From the NCBI GenBank assembly GCA_900555375.1, contig USLC01000030.1, positions 1 to 7,699 on the forward strand: DNA of 7,699 nt. Direction: 5' to 3'. The notes under the pieces were generated by a model, which saw nothing but the letters and a program-made list of their open reading frames with translations, was not told the DNA's origin and made no database searches. Within the stretch, counting starts at the first letter, position 1. Each line of letters begins with the position of its first letter. The position numbers and the translations under genes are program-made. Source of the stretch: an uncultured Eubacteriales bacterium. GTDB taxonomy: Bacteria > Bacillota > Clostridia > Monoglobales > Monoglobaceae. Shown piece by piece: positions 1 to 6,364 of the stretch.

Positions 1-329
1 GAGTCGATATGCGCGCCTACGATATTTACGCCGTCAGTGATATCCTCGCTTCCGATAACAACAGCCATAACGCCCTTGCCTCGGTTCACCGTATAAACTT
101 TATCGCCCGCCTTAAGCGATTTTTTGCTTTCAAGTGAAACAAATCCCGCCTTTTCAAGCTCTCTTACCGACGCCTCGCAAAACTCGCGTTCGGTCTTTGC
201 TGCAGTTATAAACTTACGGTAGTCCTCGCAGAAATCAAATATTTCCGCCTTTTGTTTATCCGTCTGCTTCGGAAAAGCATTCTCGTTTTTATAGCAAAGC
301 CTTTCCTGTAAATCATTTTTATTTGACAT
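1..329 (-). CDS. M18 family aminopeptidase, N-terminal part (cut by the window edge)
   Basis: This is the 5' part of a gene that runs off the low-coordinate edge; 109 complete codons are visible. The protein begins MSNKNDLQERL and its last visible residues are VNIVGAHID. The GAHID segment fits the first zinc-ligand motif of M18 aminopeptidases (aspartyl aminopeptidase/aminopeptidase I type, usually GAHxDSP), with H107 as the expected metal ligand and D109 beside it. The preceding region, with a KAGDKVYTVNRGK segment near 73-85, fits the start of this family's catalytic domain. Known members are cytosolic, metal-dependent enzymes, often large oligomers, that remove N-terminal residues from peptides; full length is about 430-480 residues, so roughly three quarters is missing. 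The ATG at 327-329 is preceded by GGGAGTG (337-343) with a 7-base spacer, which supports the start. The gene follows the transglycosylase gene by 50 AT-rich bases without a terminator, so it may be the last visible member of that operon. Family call is good; substrate preference cannot be read from this fragment. Confidence 0.85.
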   Translation of the reverse strand, partial: MSNKNDLQERLCYKNENAFPKQTDKQKAEIFDFCEDYRKFITAAKTEREFCEASVRELEKAGFVSLESKKSLKAGDKVYTVNRGKGVMAVVIGSEDITDGVNIVGAHID

Positions 330-379
330 AAAAAGTCACTCCCTTTATTTAATTTTTATATCAACAATCGGTCTTTATT

Positions 380-1009
380 TTATTCTTTTTGTTCGTATAT
401 CTTTTTATACATATCGCGCGCCTCTATTACACGCTCTACATAATTTCTTGTCTCTGTAAACGGCTTGCCGCTGCTGTCGGTATGCTTTCCGTCGGCAAGC
501 CACGAATCCACATTCCCCGGTCCGCCGTTATAAGCCGCAATCGCATTTTCAAGATAATCATATTTTTTTATCAGATTGCTTAAATAATAACAGCCAAATC
601 TTATATTGGTTTCGGGGTCAAAAAGCTTGTCGGACGTATAGCCCGAAACGCCGAGTTTTTTTGCACATTCAACACCCGTCTCATCTGTCAGCTGCATAAG
701 CCCTTTTGCATTTGCCGATGATACCGCATAGACGTCAAATCGGCTTTCGGTACGGATAAGCCCGTACACAAGCCATTTGTCAAGTCCGTATTTTTTTGAG
801 TACTGCTCAACAAAATGCTCGTACTTTATCGGATACTGATTTCTTCTTATCCTGTCAGAGATATTTATGTTTTTATAGTGGCTGACGCCCATATAAGCAA
901 GAAATATTAAAACCGCCAGAAAAATCACAAACACAAGACAGCCCGAAGAGCATCCTTTTTTTCTCCGTCTCCGCCCCGACCTTTTTGGGGTATAGTTAAC
1001 CTCTCTCAT
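380..1009 (-). CDS. membrane-anchored lytic transglycosylase (SLT domain)
   Basis: This 209-residue protein has a short, very basic cytosolic N-terminus (RRRRKK at 13-18), one hydrophobic membrane segment (about 24-41) and an extracytoplasmic SLT domain from about 63 to the end. SLT landmarks are present in order: the catalytic Glu in LIRTESRF (E88), AKGLMQL at 101-107, the AAYNGGPGNV block at 158-167, and ETRNYVERV at 186-194. Enzymes of this family cleave the MurNAc-GlcNAc bond of peptidoglycan and form 1,6-anhydro-MurNAc ends. The single anchor and the lack of other domains suggest a small envelope-tethered enzyme used in wall remodelling. Its ATG overlaps the coaE stop by 4 bases (ATGA, 1006-1009) and has a GGAG at 1016-1019 inside coaE, so translational coupling is likely. 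Cys20 and Cys24 precede the membrane segment and do not form a lipobox. The family call is firm; the role (growth, sporulation or turnover) is not visible. Confidence 0.93.
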   Translation of the reverse strand: MREVNYTPKRSGRRRRKKGCSSGCLVFVIFLAVLIFLAYMGVSHYKNINISDRIRRNQYPIKYEHFVEQYSKKYGLDKWLVYGLIRTESRFDVYAVSSANAKGLMQLTDETGVECAKKLGVSGYTSDKLFDPETNIRFGCYYLSNLIKKYDYLENAIAAYNGGPGNVDSWLADGKHTDSSGKPFTETRNYVERVIEARDMYKKIYEQKE

Positions 1010-1614
1010 TCCGGTCTCCGTTCCGCGCCGCCGTTTGTCAGTTCCTCATAAATCCCGCCGACTCTGCTTCTCAGCGCTTTTATATCTCCGTCATTTTCTA
1101 TCACAATATCGGCAAGCTTTATCATTTCGTCATCGTTAAGCTGACGCGCCATTCTTGCTTCAATCTGCTCTCTTGTTGCTCCGTCACGCTTTATCGCTCT
1201 TGCGATTCTTTTCTCTTTATCCGCCGTTACGACAATTTTTACGTCTATATCAAGCGGGCTTGGGCTGCTGAAAAGAAGCGGTATTTCGACACAGACAACA
1301 TTTGCATCGGATGCCGAGATTCTGTCGCTTATTTCTTTATAAATAAGCCTGTGAGTAATGCCGTTTAACAGTTTAAGCTTATCTTTATCGCAAAATACTA
1401 TCTTTGCAAGTTTTTTTCTGTCAATCTCGCCGTTTGAGTCAAGAATTTCACCGCCGAACTCTGCAACTGTTTCATTATATGCGGCTTTGCCGCGTTTCAT
1501 AATGTTGTGTGAAATTTTGTCGGCGTCCATAACCTCTGCTCCAAGCCTTTCAAACTCGCGCAGAACACTGCTTTTGCCCGAGCCTATTCCGCCTGTCAAC
1601 GCAACAACCTTCAT
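1006..1614 (-). CDS. coaE: dephospho-CoA kinase
   Basis: This 202-residue protein is a P-loop kinase that catalyses the last step of coenzyme A synthesis, ATP-dependent phosphorylation of the 3'-hydroxyl of dephospho-CoA in the cytosol. The Walker A motif GGIGSGKS is at 8-15, followed by the DAD motif at 30-32, which carries the acidic residue expected in the active site. Other family landmarks are GGEILDSNGEIDRKKL (54-69), the VEIPLLF strand (109-115), the lid segment IEARMARQ (151-158) and ADIVIENDGD (168-177). Length is normal for CoaE. One small oddity is ITHRLI at 86-91, where most homologues have Pro after His. The ATG at 1612-1614 has only a weak GGTGA (1621-1625, 6-base spacer), but the protein begins directly at the P-loop strand, so the start is secure. 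It lies 22 bases after proC and overlaps the transglycosylase start by 4 bases, indicating one transcript. Confidence 0.97.
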   Translation of the reverse strand: MKVVALTGGIGSGKSSVLREFERLGAEVMDADKISHNIMKRGKAAYNETVAEFGGEILDSNGEIDRKKLAKIVFCDKDKLKLLNGITHRLIYKEISDRISASDANVVCVEIPLLFSSPSPLDIDVKIVVTADKEKRIARAIKRDGATREQIEARMARQLNDDEMIKLADIVIENDGDIKALRSRVGGIYEELTNGGAERRPE

Positions 1615-1636
1615 TTTCTTTCACCCGCTCTGCGAA

Positions 1637-2425
1637 TTATTTGCTCATTTCCTCCGCCTTGTCAACGCAAGCGCGAACCGCGCTTTGCACAACCGCACGG
1701 AAGCCGTTTTCCTCCAAATCGCAAACTGCGGCAATAGTCGTTCCCCCCGGCGAGCAAACATTGTCTTTAAGCTGCTCGGGATGAAGTCCCGTTTCAAGCA
1801 CCATTTTTGCGCTTCCTTCAACCGCCTGTGCCGCAAGCTTAAGCGCCTGCGCCTTGGTCAGCCCGTATGCAACTCCCGCGTCAGCCATTGCGTCTATAAA
1901 CATATACACATACGCGGGGCTGCTTCCGTGAAGAGCGGTTGCCGCGCTCATAAACTTCTCGGGCATAACCTCTGTTAAGCCCACGCCCGACAGAATATCT
2001 TCAACCGACTTTATTTCATCATCAGTCATATTCCTGTTCGGCGTTATAACCGTCATTCCGCACCCAACCTGAGCCGGAGTGTTCGGCATTGCACGCACGA
2101 TTTTTTTATCCGCGCCAAGCACCTCTTCAAGATGAGCTACCGTCACTCCTGCGGCTATCGACAGATATAACTTGTTATCATACCCTATCATTTCGCCAAG
2201 AACGCTGTCTATAACATTGGGCTTGACCGAAAAGATAATAATATCGCTGTGTTCCTCTGCCTCAAAGGCGTGGGCAACCGTGTTTACGCCCTTTTCGCCA
2301 AACATCTTTGCTCTTTCGCTGTTCATCTCGCAAAGAAAAATGTCCTGCGGACTGTGTCCGCTTTTTATCAGTCCGTTAATTAACGCGCCGCCCATATTTC
2401 CGCCGCCGATAAATCCTATTTTCAT
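1637..2425 (-). CDS. proC: pyrroline-5-carboxylate reductase
   Basis: This 262-residue enzyme reduces 1-pyrroline-5-carboxylate to proline with NAD(P)H, the last step of proline synthesis. The N-terminal Rossmann fold opens with the dinucleotide motif GFIGGGNMGGA (4-14). VKPN (67-70) and RAMPNTP (111-117) are typical ProC segments lining the cofactor and substrate sites. The C-terminal helical dimerisation domain carries LHGSSPAYVYMFIDAM (165-180) and the signature SPGGTTIAA (225-233), followed by LEENGFR (237-243). Length is typical. The ATG at 2423-2425 has GGGAGAG upstream and is the only start that keeps the whole first beta strand. The gene sits 20 bases after purB and 22 bases before coaE, so it is probably co-transcribed with them. 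No glutamate kinase or glutamyl phosphate reductase gene (proB, proA) is in view, so the rest of the pathway must be elsewhere or proline precursors come from another route such as ornithine. Confidence 0.97.
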   Translation of the reverse strand: MKIGFIGGGNMGGALINGLIKSGHSPQDIFLCEMNSERAKMFGEKGVNTVAHAFEAEEHSDIIIFSVKPNVIDSVLGEMIGYDNKLYLSIAAGVTVAHLEEVLGADKKIVRAMPNTPAQVGCGMTVITPNRNMTDDEIKSVEDILSGVGLTEVMPEKFMSAATALHGSSPAYVYMFIDAMADAGVAYGLTKAQALKLAAQAVEGSAKMVLETGLHPEQLKDNVCSPGGTTIAAVCDLEENGFRAVVQSAVRACVDKAEEMSK

Positions 2426-2445
2426 ATCAATCTCTCCCGTTTCGA

Positions 2446-3873
2446 TTAAACTGTAAGCTCTACTTCGTCTGCGGCGCTGTTGTCCTTAAGAATCGGTTCA
2501 ACATAATCGCGTACAAGCTCTTCTACCTGATTTGCCGCTCTGCCCGTGAAATTCTCGGGCTTTAATATCTTTTGAACATCCTCCATCGAAAGTCCGAAGG
2601 CGGGGTCTGCCACTATTCTTTCTATAAGATCGTTCTTTCCGCCCTCTTCTTTGACAACGCGCGCCGCCGCCATTGAATGTACACGTATCTTTTCGTGAAG
2701 CTCTTGTCTGTCTCCGCCCGCTTTAACCGCGTCCATAAGGATATTTTCCGTAGCCATAAACGGCAGTTCTGACATAACCCTGCTGTGAATAACCTTTGGG
2801 TAAACCACAAGTCCGTTTGCCACGTTCATATATATATTTAAAATTGCGTCAACGGTCAAAAACGCCTCGGCAACGCTGATGCGCTTGTTTGCCGAATCGT
2901 CAAGCGTTCTTTCAAACCATTGTGTAGACGATGTAACGGCGGGATTAAGCGCGTCAACTATCACATATCTTGCAAGAGAACATATGCGCTCTGAGCGCAT
3001 AGGATTTCTCTTATACGCCATCGCCGAAGAACCAATCTGTGATTTTTCAAACGGCTCTTCTATCTCTTTAAGATGCTGAAGCAGTCTTATATCATTTGCA
3101 AATTTGTATGCGCTTTGCGCTATTCCGCTAAGCACCGACAGCATCTGATAGTCAAGCTTTCTTGAATATGTCTGTCCCGATACGGGGTAAACCTTATTAT
3201 AACCCATCTTTTCACAGATTTTTCTGTCGAGGGCTTTAACCTTTTCCGTATCGCCGTCAAAAAGCTCCATAAAGCTTGCCTGCGTTCCCGTTGTTCCCTT
3301 AGAGCCGAGAAGAGCCGCGCGCGACAGCTGAAAATTAACATTTTCAAGATCCATAATAAGCTCCCACAGCCAAAGCGATGCGCGCTTGCCCACAGTGGTA
3401 AGCTGCGCCGGCTGAAAGTGAGTAAAGCCAAGCGTCGGCATATCCTTATATTCTAAGGCAAAATCGCGAAGCAGAGAGATAACCTTTACAAGCTTTGATT
3501 TAATAAGCTCAAGCCCCTCATACATAATTATAATATCGGTGTTGTCTCCGACATAGCACGATGTTGCACCCAGATGTATTATTCCCTTTGCCTTGGGGCA
3601 CTGAACGCCGTAAGCGTAAACGTGCGACATAACGTCGTGGCGCACCTCTTTTTCTCTCTCTTCGGCAACTTCATAATTTATATCGTCCATATGCTCTTTA
3701 AGCTCTGCCACCTGCTCGGGCGTAACCGCCAGGCCGAGTTCCATCTCGGCTTCCGCCAAAGCGACCCATAATCTGCGCCACGTTTTAAACTTTTTATCGG
3801 GCGAGAATATGTACTTCATCTCTTTGCTTGCATAGCGCGAGTTAGGAGGACTTTCATAGCTATCTTTAATCAT
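2446..3873 (-). CDS. purB: adenylosuccinate lyase, animal-like long type
   Basis: This 475-residue member of the fumarase/aspartase superfamily releases fumarate at two purine-pathway steps: SAICAR to AICAR, and adenylosuccinate to AMP. Landmarks are RHDVMSHV (78-85, H79), TLGFTHFQPAQLTTVGKR (147-164, general-acid candidate H152) and the superfamily signature GSSAMAYKRNPMRSER (281-296), with the catalytic Ser expected at S282 and K288 next to the substrate. Lengths and many long segments (GIIHLGATSCYVGDNTD, TQWFERTLDDSANKRI, ELPFMATENI) resemble human ADSL as I recall it, with a constant offset of 7 residues for H79, H152, S282 and K288; the B. subtilis-type PurB is shorter (about 430 residues). 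The usual Pro in SSAMPYK is Ala here (A286). The ATG at 3871-3873 has an AAGGATGG Shine-Dalgarno (3881-3888), and the protein begins with the SPPNSRYAS segment that matches the animal enzyme's start. It lies 110 bases after aspC and 20 before proC. Confidence 0.97.
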   Translation of the reverse strand: MIKDSYESPPNSRYASKEMKYIFSPDKKFKTWRRLWVALAEAEMELGLAVTPEQVAELKEHMDDINYEVAEEREKEVRHDVMSHVYAYGVQCPKAKGIIHLGATSCYVGDNTDIIIMYEGLELIKSKLVKVISLLRDFALEYKDMPTLGFTHFQPAQLTTVGKRASLWLWELIMDLENVNFQLSRAALLGSKGTTGTQASFMELFDGDTEKVKALDRKICEKMGYNKVYPVSGQTYSRKLDYQMLSVLSGIAQSAYKFANDIRLLQHLKEIEEPFEKSQIGSSAMAYKRNPMRSERICSLARYVIVDALNPAVTSSTQWFERTLDDSANKRISVAEAFLTVDAILNIYMNVANGLVVYPKVIHSRVMSELPFMATENILMDAVKAGGDRQELHEKIRVHSMAAARVVKEEGGKNDLIERIVADPAFGLSMEDVQKILKPENFTGRAANQVEELVRDYVEPILKDNSAADEVELTV

Positions 3874-3927
3874 TGGTCAACCATCCTTATCTGTTTTTAT
3901 TAATTAGTGCCTTTTGTATTTAAACGC

Positions 3928-3973
3928 AAAAAGTTATCCCCATAAACCGTCTGCGCCTTATCGGGATAACTTT
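3928..3973 (-). terminator. inverted repeat between aspC and purB, possible weak terminator or attenuator
   Basis: The bases AAAGTTATCCC (3930-3940) and GGGATAACTTT (3963-3973) form a perfect 11-bp inverted repeat around a 22-base loop. The loop itself closes further: ATAA (3942-3945) pairs with TTAT (3958-3961) after one C-C mismatch, leaving about 12 bases unpaired. In the minus transcript the stem ends in a run of five U (three in the stem, two at 3929-3928) followed by GCG and more U. It begins about 11 bases after the aspC stop, the usual place for a terminator. The stem is AT-rich and the U tract is interrupted, so termination would be weak, allowing some read-through to purB. It could also be an RNA-stability element at the aspC 3' end. 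I saw no convincing promoter between this hairpin and purB. Confidence 0.5.
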
Positions 3974-3983
3974 GAAAAACGTT

Positions 3984-5204
3984 TTAATTGTTGTCGGCAG
4001 CGCTGTCTTTAAATCCGCCGCCCAGATACTTCTCGATTCTGTCAAGACCTGTTTTTATAACATCCATAGACGTTGCATACGAAAGTCTGACATAACCCTC
4101 GATTCCAAAGCCCTCGCTCGGCACAAGCGCAACCAGGGCGCGGTCAAGTATATCCTCGCACAGTTCATTTGCCGTATTGATAACCTTGCCGTAATGCTCT
4201 TTTCCCAGCACTTCTTTTACATTCATAAAGATATAAAACGCGCCGTTCGGCTTTTTGCAGCTTAATCCGTCAATACTGTTGATGCGCTCTACCATATAGT
4301 CTCTGCGCTTTATATATGTCGCTTTCATATCCTCGATAAAACTCTGATCGCCGTTGAGAGCCTCAACCGCCGCCGCCTGAGCGATAGAGTTGGGATTTGA
4401 CGTAGCATGACTTTGTATATTGCCCATCGCCTTTGCAAGCTTCTCGTTTGCCGCCGCATAGCCGATTCTCCAGCCCGTCATCGCATAGGTCTTTGCCATT
4501 CCGTTTAAAATAATGGTAAGGTCTTTGATATCATCGCCGAGGGTTGCAATATTCACGTGCTCGCCCTCATACACAAGCTTTTCGTATATCTCGTCAAAAA
4601 CCACGTAAATGTGATTTTCAACCGCTATCTTTGCAATCTCCTCAAGCTCTTCACGGGTATAAATCATACCTGTCGGGTTGCTTGGCGTGTTCAGCACAAG
4701 CGCCTTTGTCTTTGGCGTAACAGCCCCGCGGAGCTGCTCTGCCGTAAACTTGAAGTTATGCTCTTCATCGGTATTAAGGATAACGGGGGTTGCCCCTGCC
4801 ATTTTAATCATCTCGGGATAGCTTACCCAATACGGCGCGGGAAGAATAACCTCGTCTCCCGGGTCGCATATGCAGTTGAATGTATTGGTAAGGGCGTGCT
4901 TTCCGCCGTTGCTTATAACAATATTCGCCGTTGTGTATTCAAGCCCGGTATCTCTTTTAAGCTTATCGCATACAGCCTGCTTAAGCTCAAGCGTGCCCGA
5001 AGCCGGTGTGTACTTGGTAATATTATTTTTGATAGCCTCGATTCCTGCCGATTTTATATTCTCGGGAGTGTTAAAATCCGGCTCGCCCGCGCCGAATCCC
5101 ACAACCGGAATTCCCTGCTTTTTCATCTGCTTAAACTTTGAGTCAATCGCCAACGTGGGCGAAGGACTGATGGCGCTTGCCATCTTAGAAATCTTCAAAT
5201 CCAT
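3984..5204 (-). CDS. aspC: aspartate aminotransferase, class I, Thermus/Bacillus type (subgroup Ib)
   Basis: This 406-residue PLP enzyme interconverts aspartate + 2-oxoglutarate and oxaloacetate + glutamate in the cytosol; some close relatives also transaminate prephenate. PLP-site residues can all be placed: the phosphate-binding NGGKHAL loop (99-105), the stacking aromatic in PAPYWVSYPEM (122-132), N176 in SNPTG, D204 and Y207 in VVFDEIYEKL, the Schiff-base K238 in GMAKTYAMTGWRIGY (235-249), R246, and the substrate alpha-carboxylate Arg R373 in YVRLSYAT. K102 of the GGK motif fits the Lys that binds the distal carboxylate in the Thermus enzyme, which supports an acidic substrate. GAGEPDFNTP (38-47) is also typical of this subgroup. 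The ATG at 5202-5204 has a strong GGAGG (5213-5217). It appears to have its own promoter and follows a strong terminator, so it starts a new unit. Its product aspartate is used by the purine pathway in which downstream purB acts. The name aspB would be equally valid; prephenate activity cannot be excluded. Confidence 0.92.
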   Translation of the reverse strand: MDLKISKMASAISPSPTLAIDSKFKQMKKQGIPVVGFGAGEPDFNTPENIKSAGIEAIKNNITKYTPASGTLELKQAVCDKLKRDTGLEYTTANIVISNGGKHALTNTFNCICDPGDEVILPAPYWVSYPEMIKMAGATPVILNTDEEHNFKFTAEQLRGAVTPKTKALVLNTPSNPTGMIYTREELEEIAKIAVENHIYVVFDEIYEKLVYEGEHVNIATLGDDIKDLTIILNGMAKTYAMTGWRIGYAAANEKLAKAMGNIQSHATSNPNSIAQAAAVEALNGDQSFIEDMKATYIKRRDYMVERINSIDGLSCKKPNGAFYIFMNVKEVLGKEHYGKVINTANELCEDILDRALVALVPSEGFGIEGYVRLSYATSMDVIKTGLDRIEKYLGGGFKDSAADNN

Positions 5205-5282
5205 TGATTAAACCTCCAAAAACCTGATAAATTACCAAATGCAATCACGCACAAGGCTTGTACAAAACAATCGCACATATCT

Positions 5283-5311
5283 ATTTTAATATAAAATAGA
5301 AAAAAAAGCAA
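5283..5311 (-). promoter_or_regulatory. candidate sigma-A-type promoter of aspC, overlapped by a palindrome
   Basis: On the minus strand a -35-like TTGCTT (5306-5311; 3 of 6 consensus bases) is separated by exactly 17 bases from a -10-like TAAAAT (5283-5288; 5 of 6). Transcription would start near 5276, giving a leader of about 70 bases that ends in the GGAGG of aspC. The position, just downstream of the terminator of the preceding unit, is where a promoter is needed. The -10 box forms half of a perfect inverted repeat, CTATTTTA-ATA-TAAAATAG (5281-5299), which could be an operator. The region is very AT-rich, so chance matches are easy, and the weak -35 lowers confidence. Confidence 0.5.
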
Positions 5312-5332
5312 TATAATCAAATAAATTTTTAT

Positions 5333-5370
5333 AAAAACCTCACTTTTGCAACAAAAGTGAGTGTTTTTTT
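5333..5370 (-). terminator. strong, probably bidirectional hairpin terminator after the M19 dipeptidase gene
   Basis: CTCACTTTTG (5339-5348) and CAAAAGTGAG (5352-5361) form a perfect 10-bp stem with a 3-base loop. On the minus strand the stem is followed by G and then five T (5337-5333), then ATAAAAATTT. On the plus strand it is followed by TG and seven T (5364-5370). It sits 30 bases past the stop codon of the dipeptidase gene, fitting the end of the rbgA-rnhB-yraN-dipeptidase transcript. No plus-strand gene needs it here, so the better plus-strand T tract is probably a by-product of the A tract preceding the minus-strand hairpin. Confidence 0.85.
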
Positions 5371-5400
5371 ATAATAATTTTTCTATATTAACAAAAATTA

Positions 5401-6354
5401 TTATAAATTTTGTCCGCGGGACAGCGTTTCATAAAACAACCGATAAAAATTTCCGAAAGCAATTTTATCTGTCACGGCTTGAGAGAGCCCCGCGTCCCTC
5501 AGCGCAGAAATTATATCTTTCATATTTTCCGCTCCGTTTATACCCTGCGGCAGACACTCAACTCCGTCAAAATCAGAGCCGAGACCTATCGCGTTTTCGG
5601 CGCCCAGCTCTATCATATACTTAATATGCCGAACTATATCGCTTATATCGCATTGCTTGCGCTCTGACAAAAACTCGGGGTAAAAGTTTACCCCTATACA
5701 ACCGTTTCTCTCTGCTATGGTTTTAATCTGTTCGTCCGTCAGATTGCGAATATTTCCGCAAAGAGCCTTAGCGCACGAGTGCGACGCCGTAAACGGATAT
5801 TTTGTGCACTCTGCCACGTCCCAAAATCCGCGCTCTGACAAATGCGACACATCTATCAAGATTCCCATATCCTCCATCATTGCAACCGCCTTGCGCCCAA
5901 AATCGGTAAGTCCGCCGCCGCGGCTTTCGGTTATGCCATCGCACAGCTCGTTTGCGTAGTTCCACGTCAGCGTTATAAGACGCACACCCATCTTATAATA
6001 CATCCGAAGCGCCGAAAGATTTCCGTCAAGCGCCTCTGCGCCCTCTATCGAAAGGATAGAATATGCTCCGCCGCGCTTTGCGGCATCTTCAAGCTGCTGC
6101 GCCGTTTCTATCGCCGTCAGCATACCGCTGCTTTTTTCAAGCTCTGTATGGTACTTATCCATAAGCTTTAAGCAATGATTCATAGGTGATACTGTGATTT
6201 CTTCTTTATCAACAAATGCGGCAAACACCTGAATATACGTGTCGTACTTGCCCATACGTTCTGCATCGAGATGAATCGAATTTTTTAAAAGCCCCATATT
6301 TTTATTGTTTAACTCATAAATTGTATCACAATGAGCGTCAAATATTTTATTCAT
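5401..6354 (-). CDS. membrane dipeptidase-like metallopeptidase, family M19
   Basis: This 317-residue protein matches the renal dipeptidase family, a TIM-barrel fold with two zinc ions that hydrolyses dipeptides. Metal-site motifs appear in the right order: AHCDT with H8 and D10, the bridging Glu in LSIEGAEAL (E104), IDVSHLS (H171), and TASHSCAKAL (H192). R203 in NIRNLTDE and D261 in GLGSDFDGV correspond to the conserved substrate Arg and catalytic-site Asp. The position where the mammalian enzyme has a substrate-binding His (LTHxCN) reads LTWNYAN (W131), discussed as a finding. No signal peptide or anchor is present, so despite the family name it should be cytosolic. The ATG at 6352-6354 has GGAGAGG close upstream and begins 10 bases after the yraN stop; the HxD motif near residue 8 confirms that little is missing. 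A terminator follows. Likely role is dipeptide or cell-wall-peptide recycling, but the substrate is unknown. Confidence 0.92.
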   Translation of the reverse strand: MNKIFDAHCDTIYELNNKNMGLLKNSIHLDAERMGKYDTYIQVFAAFVDKEEITVSPMNHCLKLMDKYHTELEKSSGMLTAIETAQQLEDAAKRGGAYSILSIEGAEALDGNLSALRMYYKMGVRLITLTWNYANELCDGITESRGGGLTDFGRKAVAMMEDMGILIDVSHLSERGFWDVAECTKYPFTASHSCAKALCGNIRNLTDEQIKTIAERNGCIGVNFYPEFLSERKQCDISDIVRHIKYMIELGAENAIGLGSDFDGVECLPQGINGAENMKDIISALRDAGLSQAVTDKIAFGNFYRLFYETLSRGQNL

Positions 6355-6364
6355 AAACCTCTCC

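Noticed and set aside
886..953. Lipoprotein signal in the transglycosylase (Cys20 and Cys24)
   Set aside because: Both Cys residues lie before the hydrophobic segment, not after it, so there is no lipobox; a plain N-terminal membrane anchor fits better.
1358..1978. A 206-codon plus-strand reading frame opposite coaE and proC
   Set aside because: It lies entirely antisense to two firmly identified genes, crosses their boundary, and its translation (runs of Ser, Leu and Phe, then Arg and Cys) resembles no family I know. It is a shadow frame.
3874..3929. Possible purB promoter: TTGCGT followed after 17 bases by TAATTA
   Set aside because: The -10 candidate matches the consensus at only its first two positions, and no better pair is visible in this AT-rich spacer.
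4557..5141. A 194-codon plus-strand reading frame opposite aspC
   Set aside because: It is wholly antisense to the aminotransferase gene, with a Cys/Arg/Leu-rich composition typical of a reverse-strand shadow.
5205..5280. Riboswitch or T-box in the aspC leader
   Set aside because: The leader is only about 70 bases, has no T-box sequence or riboswitch core that I recognise, and shows no terminator/antiterminator pair. Only a short ACAAG-C-CTTGT repeat is present.
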